A DNA stretch of 64,000 bases from Enterococcus gallinarum NBRC 100675. Its GTDB lineage: Bacteria > Bacillota > Bacilli > Lactobacillales > Enterococcaceae. This document shows positions 51,888 to 62,840 of the stretch, piece by piece. The stretch spans positions 1 through 64,000 of the forward strand of contig NZ_BCQE01000021.1 in the NCBI RefSeq assembly GCF_001544275.1. Reading direction: 5' to 3'. The notes beneath the pieces are model-generated. The model was given only the letters and a program-made list of their open reading frames with translations. It did no database searches and had not been told where the DNA came from. Positions within the stretch are counted from its first letter, which is position 1. Every line of letters begins with the position of its first letter. Position numbers and translations under genes: made by a program.

Positions 51888-52964
51888 ATGAAAAAGAAAT
51901 TACCGTTTTTTGCATTGATTGTTTTTTTTATCACAATATTATCCGCTTGCGGCAGTGAAAAAGAAACTGTTCAATTGAGAGACGAACCATATTTTCAAGA
52001 AGAATTTTTATTAGGCACGTATACACGCATCAGAATTTACGATGAAGGCAAAGAGTCTGCGATGAAACCAGCGTTTGCCCGCATCAAAGAACTGGGAGAC
52101 AAGATTACGATCAACCAAGCGGGATCAGAAGTTGACGAGATCAATGCCCAAGCTGGAATCAAACCAGTCAAAGTTTCTGATGATATTTATTTTCTATTGA
52201 AGGATGCCTATGACTATAGCAAAAAATCTGATGGTGGGTTCAATATGGCTATCGGTGCAATCACTCAATTGTGGCGGATTGGCTTTGATGATGCTCGCAA
52301 ACCGGAACAATCGGAAATTGATGAAGCACTAAAACATATCGATTATCGGAAAGTTGAGTTCAATGATGATGAGAAGACCGTCTATTTAAAAGACAAAGAT
52401 ATGATCATTGACTTAGGAGCGATCGCTAAAGGATATATCACGGATGAAGTAGTCAAAGTATTGAAGGAGCAAGGGGTTACCTCGGCAATTGTTGACTTAG
52501 GCGGCAATGTCTATGTGTTAGGACATAGCAATCGTGGTGAAGACGAACCTTGGAATGTGGGAATCCAAGATCCCAACGAAGCCCGCGGTTCCATTATTGG
52601 CAGTATCAAAGAAACCAATAAAACGGTGGTCACTTCAGGAATCTATGAACGCTATTTGAAAGTCGACGGCAAAACCTATCACCATATCTTTGATTCAGAA
52701 ACAGGGTATCCGTATGACAATGACATTGCCAGTGTATCTGTGATTACAGATAAGTCGATCGATGGCGATGGTTTGACGACGGTGGTTTTTGATAAAGGAA
52801 TCAAAGCTGGTTTAGAATATATCGAACAGCACACCGACAAAGGAACAGATGCGATCTTCATCACGAAAGAAGGGATCGTCTATGTTACGGATGGAATTAA
52901 AGATACCTTTAAGCTGTCTGAAGAATCAGGTTACACGATGGGCGATCGTGCCGATTTAAAATAA
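51888..52964 (+). CDS. fmnB: FmnB, ApbE-family FMN transferase lipoprotein
   Basis: FmnB attaches FMN from FAD to threonines of PplA. The 358-aa protein has a lipoprotein signal ending LSAC (Cys21) and the ApbE domain: FLLGTYTRIRIYDE, DGGFNMAIGAI, IIDLGAIAKGYITDEV, VDLGGNVYVLG and the metal-binding YHHIFDSETGYPYDN. ATG 51888 follows GAGGAAG; the upstream in-frame start at 51861 has no ribosome site. dmkA starts 13 bases later. Its partner PplA is next door, so substrate assignment is strong. Confidence 0.95.
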   Translation: MKKKLPFFALIVFFITILSACGSEKETVQLRDEPYFQEEFLLGTYTRIRIYDEGKESAMKPAFARIKELGDKITINQAGSEVDEINAQAGIKPVKVSDDIYFLLKDAYDYSKKSDGGFNMAIGAITQLWRIGFDDARKPEQSEIDEALKHIDYRKVEFNDDEKTVYLKDKDMIIDLGAIAKGYITDEVVKVLKEQGVTSAIVDLGGNVYVLGHSNRGEDEPWNVGIQDPNEARGSIIGSIKETNKTVVTSGIYERYLKVDGKTYHHIFDSETGYPYDNDIASVSVITDKSIDGDGLTTVVFDKGIKAGLEYIEQHTDKGTDAIFITKEGIVYVTDGIKDTFKLSEESGYTMGDRADLK

Positions 52965-52977
52965 GAGGAGGGATCTT

Positions 52978-53937
52978 GTGTCTCTTGCAGTATTTTTAGA
53001 AGTTGTTGAGATTCGGACTAAGGTTGCCAGTATTTTTCCGTTTATTATGGGGATCTTGTTTTCTCTCGTATACTTCCATGAATTCCATCCATTGAACACC
53101 GTTATATTTTTTGTAGGGATGATCTTGTTTGATTTAACGACAACATCGATCAATAACTACATGGATTTCAAAAAAGCAAAGTCTAAGGTTTATAAGTATG
53201 AACAAAATGTGATCGGTCGGGAAAAGATTCCCGAAACCCTTGTACGGAACATGATTTTTGGCATGTTGGCGCTGACGTTGTTGATCGGTCTTTATCTGAC
53301 TTGGATGACAGGCTGGCTTTTATTGCTGATGGGATTAGTCGTATGCTTTATCGGGGTGTTTTATACTTTTGGGCCGGTTCCCTTATCTCGGATGCCTTTG
53401 GGGGAAGTCTTTAGTGGAGTGACGATGGGATTAGGTATTTTTGCCATCACCATCTATCTGAACACTGTCACACAAAAAGTTTTTTATTTAGACATTGATT
53501 TTGCCGCCGGAACCTTCGGATTAGTGGGTCATCTGTGGGCGGTATGTGCCATTGTATTAGCATCCTTGCCCCTTGTATTTACGATTGCTAATATTATGTT
53601 GGCAAATAACTTGCGTGATTTGGAAACAGATATTGAGAACCACCGGTACACATTGGTTTATTACATTGGTCGGACCAACGGGATTCATCTTTTCCAAGGA
53701 TTGATGCTGGCATCTTACGGTGCGATTTTGATCGGATTTTTGTTTGGTCTTTATCAGTGGCCGATCTTGCTCGTCTTTCTAACCTTACCGAAGATTCGCC
53801 AAAACTTGAAAGAGCATCAAGCAAGTTTGCCGCACCCAAGAAGCTTTGGTTATTCAATCAAAAACATGATTTTATTTAACAGTAGCTATGCTATAGGCCT
53901 GATTTTATGCCTAATCTGGCAAATGCTCGTTCACTAA
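52978..53937 (+). CDS. dmkA: DmkA, UbiA-family demethylmenaquinone synthase
   Basis: DmkA (MenA-like) joins the polyprenyl tail to 1,4-dihydroxy-2-naphthoate. The 319-aa membrane protein has about eight to nine helices, a first aspartate region at NNYMDFKKAKSK and the second at NNLRDLETDIENHRYT. The start is GTG 52978 behind GAGGAGGG. It ends the pplA-fmnB-dmkA half of the EET locus. No DHNA synthesis genes lie here, so the head group must come from genes elsewhere or from outside. Confidence 0.9.
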   Translation: MSLAVFLEVVEIRTKVASIFPFIMGILFSLVYFHEFHPLNTVIFFVGMILFDLTTTSINNYMDFKKAKSKVYKYEQNVIGREKIPETLVRNMIFGMLALTLLIGLYLTWMTGWLLLLMGLVVCFIGVFYTFGPVPLSRMPLGEVFSGVTMGLGIFAITIYLNTVTQKVFYLDIDFAAGTFGLVGHLWAVCAIVLASLPLVFTIANIMLANNLRDLETDIENHRYTLVYYIGRTNGIHLFQGLMLASYGAILIGFLFGLYQWPILLVFLTLPKIRQNLKEHQASLPHPRSFGYSIKNMILFNSSYAIGLILCLIWQMLVH

Positions 53938-53945
53938 ATAGCAAG

Positions 53946-54016
53946 AAAAAGACCCGTCAGACAAAGAATGGCTGTATCGTAAAAGCAGTCTTTCTTGATC
54001 TGACGGGTCTTTGTTT
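53946..54016. terminator. Bidirectional terminator between dmkA and birA
   Basis: AAAGACCCGTCAGA and TCTGACGGGTCTTT form a perfect 14-bp stem with an inner imperfect CAAAGA/TCTTTC-type stem, bordered by A- and T-runs. Confidence 0.88.
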
Positions 54017-54037
54017 GGTTTTTTGAAAAAAATGCTG

Positions 54038-54997
54038 CTAAGAATATTTCTCCAGACTGATTTCACCAGAAGAAAGGACTTTGACATCATCTGTTGTCCG
54101 AACCACTAATTCACCAGTAGCAGTGATGGACTCTGCGACTCCTTCATAGCGGATGCCTTGTTGTGTGAAGCAAACGGTTTTGCCAAGAACAAATGATTTC
54201 TGACGATATATAGTGAGATAATCATCAGCCGGTAATTGATCCAACAAGTCAAAGAAGCGTGTCCATACTGCTGTGATCAAGCGCGCACGGTTGACAGGAG
54301 CTTCCCCGCTTGGAAAGAGAGAGGTTGCCTTTTGCTGGATATCTTCTGGGAAAGCTGCCTGAGGGATCGCAAAGTTGATGCCTATGCCGATGACGATCGA
54401 AGCGATACGGCCACTTTCAAAGTCACTAGTGGCTTCAGATAAAATACCGCAGACTTTTTTTCCTTCTAAGTAAATATCGTTGACCCACTTGATTTGTGTT
54501 TCTTTGCCGGTCAACTCATCGATTGCTTGTGCCACAGCTACCGCTGCCAATAATGTGTATTGAGGCAACTCGCTGAAGGTATGGTTTGGCTTCAGCAATA
54601 AGCTCATATAGATTCCTTTTCCTTTGGGTGAAAAGAAAGGACGATTGAATCGACCATGCCCACCTACCTGTGTTTCTGATAAAAATAGAGCCGGAGTCGA
54701 AAGTTCAGATAAAGCAGCTAGCTTTGCTTCTTTCATCGTGGTCTCAACTTGGTCAGCAATCTGGATCGTTGCTACCATCGGCAGTGCTTCCTGTAATGCG
54801 CGTTGTTCGTAACGATCTGCTGATAAATAACGATAGCCGTTAGCTGAATGTTCAAAGTGGTAGCCTTTTTTCTCTAATTCTTTAATCGCTTTCCAGACGG
54901 CAGTCCGTGATATGTCCAATTTTTGGGCAATTTTTTCTCCGGATAAAACGGAGGTTTCTTGTTGCAACAATGCCAAAATCTTTTCTCTAGTTGTCAT
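54038..54997 (-). CDS. birA: Biotin-[acetyl-CoA-carboxylase] ligase / repressor BirA
   Basis: BirA biotinylates carrier proteins and, with its HTH, represses biotin genes. The 319-aa protein has an N-terminal winged helix (KILALLQQETSVLSGEKIAQ), the biotin loop GGHGRFNRPFFSPKGKG (canonical GRGRxxR; here GHGRFNR), KWVNDIYLEGKKVCGILSE and a C-terminal SH3-like domain. ATG 54997 follows AAAGGAG. No biotin gene is near, so its regulon is elsewhere. Confidence 0.95.
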   Translation of the reverse strand: MTTREKILALLQQETSVLSGEKIAQKLDISRTAVWKAIKELEKKGYHFEHSANGYRYLSADRYEQRALQEALPMVATIQIADQVETTMKEAKLAALSELSTPALFLSETQVGGHGRFNRPFFSPKGKGIYMSLLLKPNHTFSELPQYTLLAAVAVAQAIDELTGKETQIKWVNDIYLEGKKVCGILSEATSDFESGRIASIVIGIGINFAIPQAAFPEDIQQKATSLFPSGEAPVNRARLITAVWTRFFDLLDQLPADDYLTIYRQKSFVLGKTVCFTQQGIRYEGVAESITATGELVVRTTDDVKVLSSGEISLEKYS

Positions 54998-55014
54998 AGT
55001 TGCTCCTTTCAAAA

Positions 55015-55030
55015 TGTTTCACGTGTAACG
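55015..55030. promoter_or_regulatory. parS-like site between birA and rpoB
   Basis: TGTTTCACGTGTAACG matches the ParB-binding parS consensus TGTTNCACGTGAAACA at 14 of 16 positions and keeps the CACGTG core. Mismatches are at positions 12 and 16. True parS sites often tolerate one or two mismatches. Confidence 0.4.
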
Positions 55031-55175
55031 CTCATGCTTTTTTTGCTAGCATAGCAAGAAAACAAGAAAATGCAAAGAAATTTCTCGTCATTTTTTCTAA
55101 TTTTAGAGAATCCTTTCTTAAAGAAAACTTAGAATTTGCATGCATCGGAAAAGCGTTGCAACTTTCAATGAAAGC

Positions 55176-55204
55176 TTGACATGAATGTGCTTCATCTGTA
55201 TAAT
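55176..55204 (+). promoter_or_regulatory. Promoter of rpoBC
   Basis: Perfect TTGACA, a 17-base spacer and perfect TATAAT. This is the only fully consensus promoter I found here, fitting a highly expressed operon. The start would be near 55211. Confidence 0.9.
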
Positions 55205-55210
55205 AAGGAG

Positions 55211-55436
55211 TTGCAAAAACTATCTGAAAGAAAAAAGCAGAAACGAAATATTGTCCGTTTCGGCTTGGGAATAAGGAAACAAAAGTAGAAAATGCCCAAT
55301 GCATCCGTTCTATTTTTGGTTTTTTTTTGCCTAAAAGCCGCAAAAAATGCTTTCTGTAATCTATATTTAATATTTGTTACAGTTTTGTAAATAATCGGAT
55401 AGCCTTTTTGAAAGACTTTATGAAGAGGTGAAGAGC
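55211..55436 (+). promoter_or_regulatory. Long 5' leader of rpoB
   Basis: About 226 nt separate the predicted start from rpoB. It contains a GAAACG/CGTTTC hairpin (about 55239-55260), then TAGAA (about 55288) that can pair with TTCTA before a long T-run near 55315-55326. That arrangement resembles an attenuator. No open frame of note is present. Confidence 0.45.
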
Positions 55437-58400
55437 TTGGCTGGACACGTAGTAAAATACGGAAAGCACCGCGAACGTAGAAGTTTCGCACGGATCAGTG
55501 AAGTATTAGAATTACCGAATTTGATTGAAATTCAAACCGACTCTTACCAATGGTTCTTAGATGAGGGCCTAAGAGAAATGTTTGAAGATATTTTGCCAAT
55601 CGAAGGATTTAACGGCAATTTGTCCCTAGAATTTGTAGACTATGAATTGAAAGAACCTAAGTATACGGTGGAAGAAGCTCGTGCGCATGATGCCAACTAT
55701 TCGGCACCTTTGCATGTCACATTGCGTTTAACAAACCGTGAAACTGGCGAAATCAAGTCACAAGAAGTCTTCTTTGGCGATTTTCCATTAATGACGGAAC
55801 AAGGTACGTTTATCATCAATGGGGCAGAACGGGTCATCGTTTCTCAGTTAGTCCGTTCACCAGGTGTTTATTTCCATGGAAAAGTCGATAAGAACGGAAA
55901 AGAAGGATTCGGCTCAACTGTGATCCCTAACCGCGGTGCGTGGTTAGAAATGGAGACAGATGCGAAAGACATCTCTTATGTACGTATTGACCGTACTCGG
56001 AAAATTCCTTTGACTGTGTTAGTGCGTGCCTTAGGGTTTGGTTCAGATGACACGATCTTTGAAATTTTTGGAGACAGTGATTCATTACGCAACACGATCG
56101 AAAAAGACTTGCACAAAAATGCAAGCGACTCTCGGACAGAAGAAGGACTGAAAGATGTTTACGAACGTCTGCGTCCAGGCGAACCCAAAACGGCTGACAG
56201 CTCACGCAGCTTGCTGAATGCTCGCTTCTTCGATCCAAAACGCTACGACTTAGCAAATGTTGGTCGTTACAAAGTAAACAAAAAATTAGACTTGAAAACA
56301 CGTCTATTGAATTTGACATTAGCAGAAACATTGGTTGATCCTGAAACTGGCGAGATCATCGTCGAAAAAGGAACTGTGTTGACTCACCAAGTGATGGAAA
56401 CATTAGGTGCCTTTATCGATAATGGTTTAAATAGTGTTACTTACTACCCATCAGAAGACGGTGTTGTTACAGAACCAATGACTGTTCAAGTCATCAAAGT
56501 CTTTTCACCAAAAGATCCAGAACAAGAAGTGAATGTCATCGGTAATGGCTATCCAGATACGACTGTTCGCACAGTACGTCCAGCGGATATCATTGCTTCT
56601 ATGAGCTACTTCTTCAATTTGATGGAAGGTATCGGCAATGTTGATGATATCGACCACTTAGGAAACCGTCGTATTCGTTCAGTTGGGGAACTATTGCAAA
56701 ATCAATTCCGTATCGGACTTGCTCGGATGGAACGTGTCGTTCGTGAACGGATGTCAATCCAAGACACAGAAACATTGACACCGCAACAATTGATCAATAT
56801 TCGTCCCGTTGTAGCAAGTATCAAAGAATTCTTTGGTTCTTCTCAGTTGTCACAGTTCATGGACCAAACCAACCCATTGGGTGAGTTGACCCATAAACGT
56901 CGTTTATCAGCCTTAGGACCTGGTGGTTTGACGCGTGACCGTGCTGGATATGAAGTACGGGACGTTCACTATTCCCACTATGGCCGGATGTGTCCGATCG
57001 AAACGCCTGAAGGACCGAACATCGGGTTGATCAATAGCTTGGCGTCTTATGCCAAAGTCAATAAATATGGCTTTATCGAAACCCCTTATCGTCGTGTTGA
57101 TCGGGAGACTGGCCGTGTGACAGATCAAATCGACTATCTGACTGCAGATATCGAAGACCATTACGTCGTTGCCCAAGCAAACAGCTTGCTGAATGAAGAC
57201 GGTACATTCGTGAATGACGTTGTTATGGCTCGTGCGACTTCTGAAAACTTAGAAGTGTCGATCGACAAAGTGGACTACATGGACGTTTCACCTAAACAAG
57301 TAGTCGCAGTCGCAACAGCTTGTATCCCATTCTTGGAAAACGATGACTCCAACCGTGCCTTGATGGGTGCCAACATGCAGCGGCAAGCAGTTCCATTGAT
57401 CAACCCTAAATCACCATGGGTTGGTACTGGTATGGAATACAAATCAGCCCATGACTCAGGTGCTGCATTATTGTGTAAACAAGATGGAATCGTCGAATAT
57501 GTGGATGCTGCTGAAATTCGCGTTCGTCGCGACAATGGCGCATTAGATGTTTATTCGGTAACGAAATTCCGTCGTTCTAACTCAGGAACAAGTTACAACC
57601 AACGCCCACTTGTAGCCCTTGGCGAAAAAGTAGAAAAAGGCGACATCCTTGCAGATGGCCCATCCATGGAAAATGGTGAAATGGCATTAGGACAAAACGT
57701 TCTAGTCGCATTCATGACTTGGGAAGGGTACAACTATGAAGATGCCATCATCATGAGCCGCCGTTTGGTGAAAGATGATGTCTACACTTCTGTGCATATT
57801 GAAGAATATGAATCAGAAGCTCGTGATACAAAATTAGGACCTGAAGAAATCACTCGTGAAATCCCGAATGTCGGGGAAGACGCATTGAAAGATCTAGACG
57901 AAATGGGTATCATCCGCATTGGTGCGGAAGTCAAAGATGGCGATCTGTTGGTTGGTAAAGTAACGCCTAAAGGGGTAACGGAACTATCTGCAGAAGAACG
58001 CTTGCTTCATGCAATCTTTGGTGAAAAAGCCCGCGAAGTCCGCGATACTTCTCTGCGCGTACCTCACGGTGGTGGCGGAATCGTCCATGATGTGAAAATC
58101 TTTACCCGCGAAGCTGGCGATGAATTGTCACCAGGTGTCAATATGCTCGTTCGCGTGTATATCGTTCAAAAACGGAAAATCCATGAAGGGGATAAAATGG
58201 CCGGCCGTCACGGAAATAAAGGGGTCGTTTCTCGCATTATGCCAGAAGAAGACATGCCTTTCTTACCAGACGGTACACCAGTTGATATCATGTTGAACCC
58301 ATTAGGGGTGCCTTCACGGATGAACATTGGACAAGTATTGGAATTACACTTAGGAATGGCTGCCCGCCAATTAGGAATCCACGTGGCTACACCAGTCTTT

Positions 58401-59054
58401 GATGGTGCCAGCGATGAAGATGTCTGGGCAACAGTTGCAGAAGCCGGCATGGCTAGCGACGCCAAAACCGTTTTGTATGATGGCCGTACTGGAGAACCAT
58501 TTGATGGTCGAATCTCCGTAGGTGTCATGTATATGATCAAATTGGCCCACATGGTCGATGATAAATTACATGCCCGCTCAATTGGACCATACTCATTGGT
58601 TACGCAACAACCATTGGGTGGTAAAGCACAATTTGGTGGACAACGTTTCGGGGAAATGGAAGTTTGGGCACTGGAAGCATACGGTGCTGCTTATACCTTG
58701 CAAGAGATCTTGACGTACAAATCAGATGACGTTGTTGGTCGTGTGAAGACATACGAAGCGATCGTTAAAGGGGAACCAATTCCAAAACCAGGCGTACCAG
58801 AATCATTCCGCGTATTAGTCAAAGAATTGCAATCACTTGGTTTAGACATGCGTGTCTTAGACATTGATGATGCAGAAATTGAATTGCGTGATATGGATGA
58901 TGACGATGATGACTTGATCACCGTGGACGCCTTAACAAAATTTGCCGAACAACAAAATGCTCGTGAAATTGAGCAACAAGTACAAACAGAAGCTAAAAAT
59001 GCCGCCGATGATTTGAACCAACAAATCGAGACAGCAGAAGATCGCTTGCAATAA
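55437..59054 (+). CDS. rpoB: RNA polymerase beta subunit
   Basis: The beta subunit forms half of the RNA polymerase active cleft. The protein is 1205 aa from TTG 55437, with GAGGTG six bases before it and the known N terminus [22 protein letters not shown] 55428 overlaps the ribosome site. The rifampicin-resistance region (about 467-493, [13 protein letters not shown] then [11 protein letters not shown]) has the wild-type Asp, His and Ser, predicting susceptibility. The C terminus carries an acidic [10 protein letters not shown] stretch. rpoC follows after a hairpin. Confidence 0.97.
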   Translation: MAGHVVKYGKHRERRSFARISEVLELPNLIEIQTDSYQWFLDEGLREMFEDILPIEGFNGNLSLEFVDYELKEPKYTVEEARAHDANYSAPLHVTLRLTNRETGEIKSQEVFFGDFPLMTEQGTFIINGAERVIVSQLVRSPGVYFHGKVDKNGKEGFGSTVIPNRGAWLEMETDAKDISYVRIDRTRKIPLTVLVRALGFGSDDTIFEIFGDSDSLRNTIEKDLHKNASDSRTEEGLKDVYERLRPGEPKTADSSRSLLNARFFDPKRYDLANVGRYKVNKKLDLKTRLLNLTLAETLVDPETGEIIVEKGTVLTHQVMETLGAFIDNGLNSVTYYPSEDGVVTEPMTVQVIKVFSPKDPEQEVNVIGNGYPDTTVRTVRPADIIASMSYFFNLMEGIGNVDDIDHLGNRRIRSVGELLQNQFRIGLARMERVVRERMSIQDTETLTPQQLINIRPVVASIKEFFGSSQLSQFMDQTNPLGELTHKRRLSALGPGGLTRDRAGYEVRDVHYSHYGRMCPIETPEGPNIGLINSLASYAKVNKYGFIETPYRRVDRETGRVTDQIDYLTADIEDHYVVAQANSLLNEDGTFVNDVVMARATSENLEVSIDKVDYMDVSPKQVVAVATACIPFLENDDSNRALMGANMQRQAVPLINPKSPWVGTGMEYKSAHDSGAALLCKQDGIVEYVDAAEIRVRRDNGALDVYSVTKFRRSNSGTSYNQRPLVALGEKVEKGDILADGPSMENGEMALGQNVLVAFMTWEGYNYEDAIIMSRRLVKDDVYTSVHIEEYESEARDTKLGPEEITREIPNVGEDALKDLDEMGIIRIGAEVKDGDLLVGKVTPKGVTELSAEERLLHAIFGEKAREVRDTSLRVPHGGGGIVHDVKIFTREAGDELSPGVNMLVRVYIVQKRKIHEGDKMAGRHGNKGVVSRIMPEEDMPFLPDGTPVDIMLNPLGVPSRMNIGQVLELHLGMAARQLGIHVATPVFDGASDEDVWATVAEAGMASDAKTVLYDGRTGEPFDGRISVGVMYMIKLAHMVDDKLHARSIGPYSLVTQQPLGGKAQFGGQRFGEMEVWALEAYGAAYTLQEILTYKSDDVVGRVKTYEAIVKGEPIPKPGVPESFRVLVKELQSLGLDMRVLDIDDAEIELRDMDDDDDDLITVDALTKFAEQQNAREIEQQVQTEAKNAADDLNQQIETAEDRLQ

Positions 59055-59057
59055 TAG

Positions 59058-59105
59058 AAACGAGGGACACCCGTCAAAATCAGACGGAGGTCCCAACCTC
59101 GTGTT
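59058..59105 (+). other. Strong hairpin in the rpoB-rpoC gap
   Basis: ACGAGGGAC-ac-CCGTC pairs with GACGG-ag-GTCCC and CCTCGT. It is GC-rich and lacks a following T-run, so it is not a terminator. It may be an RNase cleavage or mRNA-stability element. Confidence 0.7.
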
Positions 59106-59146
59106 CTATCGGATATGTCCATGAAATGAAATGGAGGGAACCTTTT

Positions 59147-62100
59147 TTGATCGATGTAAATAAATTCGAAAGTATGCAAATCGGTTTGGCTTCTCCTGAA
59201 AAAATCAGAAGCTGGTCTTACGGTGAAGTAAAAAAACCTGAAACCATTAACTATCGTACGTTGAAACCTGAACGCGAAGGGTTGTTTGACGAGCGTATTT
59301 TCGGCCCAACCAAAGACTGGGAATGTGCCTGCGGAAAATACAAACGAATTCGTTATAAAGGAATCGTTTGTGACCGTTGCGGTGTTGAAGTCACTCGCTC
59401 AAAAGTTCGTCGTGAACGGATGGGTCACATTGAATTAGCGGCACCTGTATCACATATTTGGTACTTCAAAGGCATTCCTTCACGGATGGGTCTAGTGTTA
59501 GACATGAGCCCACGTGCCTTGGAAGAAATCATTTATTTTGCTTCTTATGTCGTGATCGAGCCAGGAAACACTAGTCTTGAGAAGAAACAATTATTGACTG
59601 AACGGGAATACCGTGAAAAACGTGACCAATACGGTCAAGAATTTTCAGCAGCGATGGGTGCTGAAGCCATCAAACAATTGTTGGATGGTGTGGATCTAGA
59701 CGGCGAAGTGGCTGAACTAAAAGAAGAATTGAAAAACGCGACCGGACAAAAACGGACACGTGCGATCCGTCGTTTAGATATCTTAGAAGCTTTCCGTGCT
59801 TCAGGAAACAAACCAAGCTGGATGGTCATGGATGTTATTCCAGTTATCCCGCCTGATTTGCGCCCAATGGTCCAATTAGAAGGTGGCCGTTTCGCAACAA
59901 GTGACTTGAACGATCTTTATCGCCGTGTAATCAACCGGAACAACCGCTTGAAACGTCTATTAGACTTAAATGCACCGAATATTATTGTTCAAAATGAAAA
60001 ACGGATGCTCCAAGAAGCAGTGGATGCCTTGATCGATAATGGTCGTCGCGGTCGTCCAGTTGCTGGACCAGGTAACCGTCCATTGAAATCTCTTTCTCAT
60101 ATGTTGAAAGGGAAACAAGGTCGTTTCCGTCAAAACTTGCTAGGTAAACGTGTTGACTATTCTGGTCGTTCCGTTATCGTCGTTGGTCCATTCCTAAAAA
60201 TGTATCAATGTGGATTGCCAAAAGAAATGGCGATCGAATTGTTCAAACCATTTGTGATGCGTGAATTGGTTTCTCGTGAAATCGCGTCAAATATCAAAAA
60301 TGCGAAACGTAAAATCGAGCGCCAAGAAGATGAAGTTTGGGATGTCCTAGAAGACGTCATCAAAGAACACCCTGTTCTTTTGAACCGGGCACCTACGTTG
60401 CACAGACTTGGAATTCAAGCATTTGAACCTGTATTGGTTGAAGGCCGTGCGATTCGTTTGCACCCACTAGTCTGTGAAGCCTACAATGCCGATTTCGATG
60501 GAGACCAAATGGCTGTCCACGTGCCATTGAATGAAGAAGCGCAAGCCGAAGCACGGATGTTGATGTTAGCAGCACAAAACATCTTGAATCCGAAAGACGG
60601 TAAGCCAGTTGTAACGCCATCTCAAGATATGGTCCTAGGGAACTACTACTTGACGATGGAAGAAGAAGGCCGCGAAGGGGAAGGCATGATCTTCCGCGAC
60701 ATGGACGAAGCAGTAACTGCTTGGCGCAATGGTTACGTGCATTTACACACCCGTATTGCGATCAATCCAAACACATTAGGAGACAAACCATTTACTGCAG
60801 AACAAAAAGAACGCTTGATGGTAACGACTGTTGGGAAAGTGATCTTCAACTCGATCATGCCAACAGAATTCCCTTACTTGAATGAACCAACAGATTTCAA
60901 CTTGACAGTCCAAACACCAGATAAGTACTTTGTCGAAGCTGGAACAGATATTCCTGCTTTCATCAAAGAACAAGAACTAGTCGGACCATTCAAGAAGAAA
61001 AACTTAGGAAATATTATTTCTGAAGTCTTCAAACGTTTCCGCATCACTGAAACATCACGGATGCTTGACCGCATGAAAGACTTAGGGTATAGCCATTCTA
61101 CAATGGCCGGTATCACTGTAGGTATTGCAGATATCATGAACTTGCATGAAAAACATGACATCATCGAAAATGCCCACAAACAAGTTGAAACGATCACGAA
61201 ACAATTCCGTCGTGGTTTGATCACTGATGATGAACGTTATGAACGCGTAATCGGTGTCTGGAATGCCGCGAAAGATGAGATCCAATTGAAACTGATGGAA
61301 TCATTGGAAGCGAAAAACCCAATCTTCATGATGTCTGATTCTGGAGCCCGTGGTAACATCTCCAACTTTACTCAGCTTGCTGGGATGCGTGGATTGATGG
61401 CTGCGCCGAATGGACAAATCATGGAATTGCCGATCATCTCAAACTTCCGTGAAGGACTTTCTGTCTTAGAAATGTTTATCTCTACTCACGGGGCTCGTAA
61501 AGGAATGACCGATACCGCCTTGAAGACAGCCGATTCTGGTTACTTGACTCGTCGTTTGGTTGACGTGGCGCAAGATGTCATCATTCGTGAAGAAGATTGC
61601 GGAACCGACCGTGGCTTAGATATTCAAGCCATTCGTGAAGGTAACGAAATCATTGAATCATTGGAAGAACGCTTGATTGGACGTTACACACGTAAATCAG
61701 CGATCCATCCAGAGACTGGTGCAGTCATTGTCGGACCAGATCAATTGATCACTGAAGACCTTGCCAAAGAGATCGTTGACGCAGGAATCGAAACTGTTTC
61801 GATCCGTTCCGTCTTTACATGTAATACAAAACATGGTGTATGTAAACATTGTTATGGCCGTAACTTAGCAACTGGTTCAGAAGTTGAAGTTGGTGAAGCA
61901 GTTGGTACGATCGCTGCCCAATCAATCGGTGAACCAGGTACTCAGTTGACCATGCGTACATTCCATACCGGTGGGGTAGCCGGTGATGATATCACTCAAG
62001 GTCTGCCTCGTGTCCAAGAAATCTTTGAAGCCCGTAATCCGAAAGGTCAAGCGGTCATCACTGAAGTTACCGGTGAAGTAATCGATATCTCTGAAGATGC

Positions 62101-62797
62101 GTCTACTCGTACGAAAGAAGTGACGATCAAAGGGGAAACTGATACTCGGACCTATACTGTACCATTTACCGCACGTATGAAAGTGGTTGAAGGAGACTTT
62201 ATCCATCGTGGTGCACCATTGACAGAAGGATCAATCGATCCAAAACAATTGCTGCAAGTACGTGATGTCTTGTCTGTTGAAAACTATCTATTGCGTGAAG
62301 TACAACGCGTTTACCGTATGCAAGGGGTAGAAATCGGCGACAAACATATCGAAGTAATGGTTCGTCAAATGTTGCGTAAAGTTCGTGTCATGGATCCAGG
62401 TGATTCAGACATCTTGCCAGGAACATTGATGGATATTGCTGACTTTAAAGACCGCAACTACAACACATTAGTTGCCGGCGGGGTTCCTGCTACCAGCCGC
62501 CCAGTCTTACTCGGTATCACAAAAGCATCCTTGGAAACAAACAGCTTCTTATCTGCTGCATCCTTCCAAGAAACAACACGTGTGTTGACAGATGCTGCGA
62601 TCCGCGGGAAGAAAGATCCATTACTAGGATTGAAGGAAAATGTTATCATTGGTAAGATTATTCCTGCAGGTACTGGTATGGCTCGCTACCGTGAAATGGA
62701 ACCAAAAGAAGTCACTGTTGCGAGTGAAAATGTCTATAGTATTTCCGACATTGAAGCGCAAATGGCTGCAGAAGATGCATTGAACAACCAAAACTAA
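59147..62797 (+). CDS. rpoC: RNA polymerase beta' subunit
   Basis: The beta' subunit carries the catalytic metal site. The 1216-aa protein starts [19 protein letters not shown] from TTG 59147, eight bases after GGAGGG; ATG 59126 contains that ribosome site and is rejected. Zinc site 1 is [20 protein letters not shown], the metal loop [12 protein letters not shown] (about residue 446) and zinc site 2 [33 protein letters not shown] marks the bridge-helix/trigger-loop region. A terminator follows. Confidence 0.97.
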   Translation: MIDVNKFESMQIGLASPEKIRSWSYGEVKKPETINYRTLKPEREGLFDERIFGPTKDWECACGKYKRIRYKGIVCDRCGVEVTRSKVRRERMGHIELAAPVSHIWYFKGIPSRMGLVLDMSPRALEEIIYFASYVVIEPGNTSLEKKQLLTEREYREKRDQYGQEFSAAMGAEAIKQLLDGVDLDGEVAELKEELKNATGQKRTRAIRRLDILEAFRASGNKPSWMVMDVIPVIPPDLRPMVQLEGGRFATSDLNDLYRRVINRNNRLKRLLDLNAPNIIVQNEKRMLQEAVDALIDNGRRGRPVAGPGNRPLKSLSHMLKGKQGRFRQNLLGKRVDYSGRSVIVVGPFLKMYQCGLPKEMAIELFKPFVMRELVSREIASNIKNAKRKIERQEDEVWDVLEDVIKEHPVLLNRAPTLHRLGIQAFEPVLVEGRAIRLHPLVCEAYNADFDGDQMAVHVPLNEEAQAEARMLMLAAQNILNPKDGKPVVTPSQDMVLGNYYLTMEEEGREGEGMIFRDMDEAVTAWRNGYVHLHTRIAINPNTLGDKPFTAEQKERLMVTTVGKVIFNSIMPTEFPYLNEPTDFNLTVQTPDKYFVEAGTDIPAFIKEQELVGPFKKKNLGNIISEVFKRFRITETSRMLDRMKDLGYSHSTMAGITVGIADIMNLHEKHDIIENAHKQVETITKQFRRGLITDDERYERVIGVWNAAKDEIQLKLMESLEAKNPIFMMSDSGARGNISNFTQLAGMRGLMAAPNGQIMELPIISNFREGLSVLEMFISTHGARKGMTDTALKTADSGYLTRRLVDVAQDVIIREEDCGTDRGLDIQAIREGNEIIESLEERLIGRYTRKSAIHPETGAVIVGPDQLITEDLAKEIVDAGIETVSIRSVFTCNTKHGVCKHCYGRNLATGSEVEVGEAVGTIAAQSIGEPGTQLTMRTFHTGGVAGDDITQGLPRVQEIFEARNPKGQAVITEVTGEVIDISEDASTRTKEVTIKGETDTRTYTVPFTARMKVVEGDFIHRGAPLTEGSIDPKQLLQVRDVLSVENYLLREVQRVYRMQGVEIGDKHIEVMVRQMLRKVRVMDPGDSDILPGTLMDIADFKDRNYNTLVAGGVPATSRPVLLGITKASLETNSFLSAASFQETTRVLTDAAIRGKKDPLLGLKENVIIGKIIPAGTGMARYREMEPKEVTVASENVYSISDIEAQMAAEDALNNQN

Positions 62798-62799
62798 AC

Positions 62800-62840
62800 A
62801 AAAGCCCGCTGTTTCGCTAATGAAACAGCGGGCTTTTTTG
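62800..62840. terminator. Terminator of rpoBC, shared with comC
   Basis: AAAGCCCGCTGTTTC and GAAACAGCGGGCTTT form a perfect 15-bp GC-rich stem with A- and T-runs. The comC stop codon lies right beside it. Confidence 0.95.

Noticed and set aside
55927-56331. 134-codon minus-strand open frame inside rpoB
   Set aside because: Antisense to highly conserved coding sequence with no ribosome site or recognisable product.
56834-56914. Rifampicin-resistance mutation in rpoB
   Set aside because: The Asp, His and Ser positions most often mutated are all wild type.
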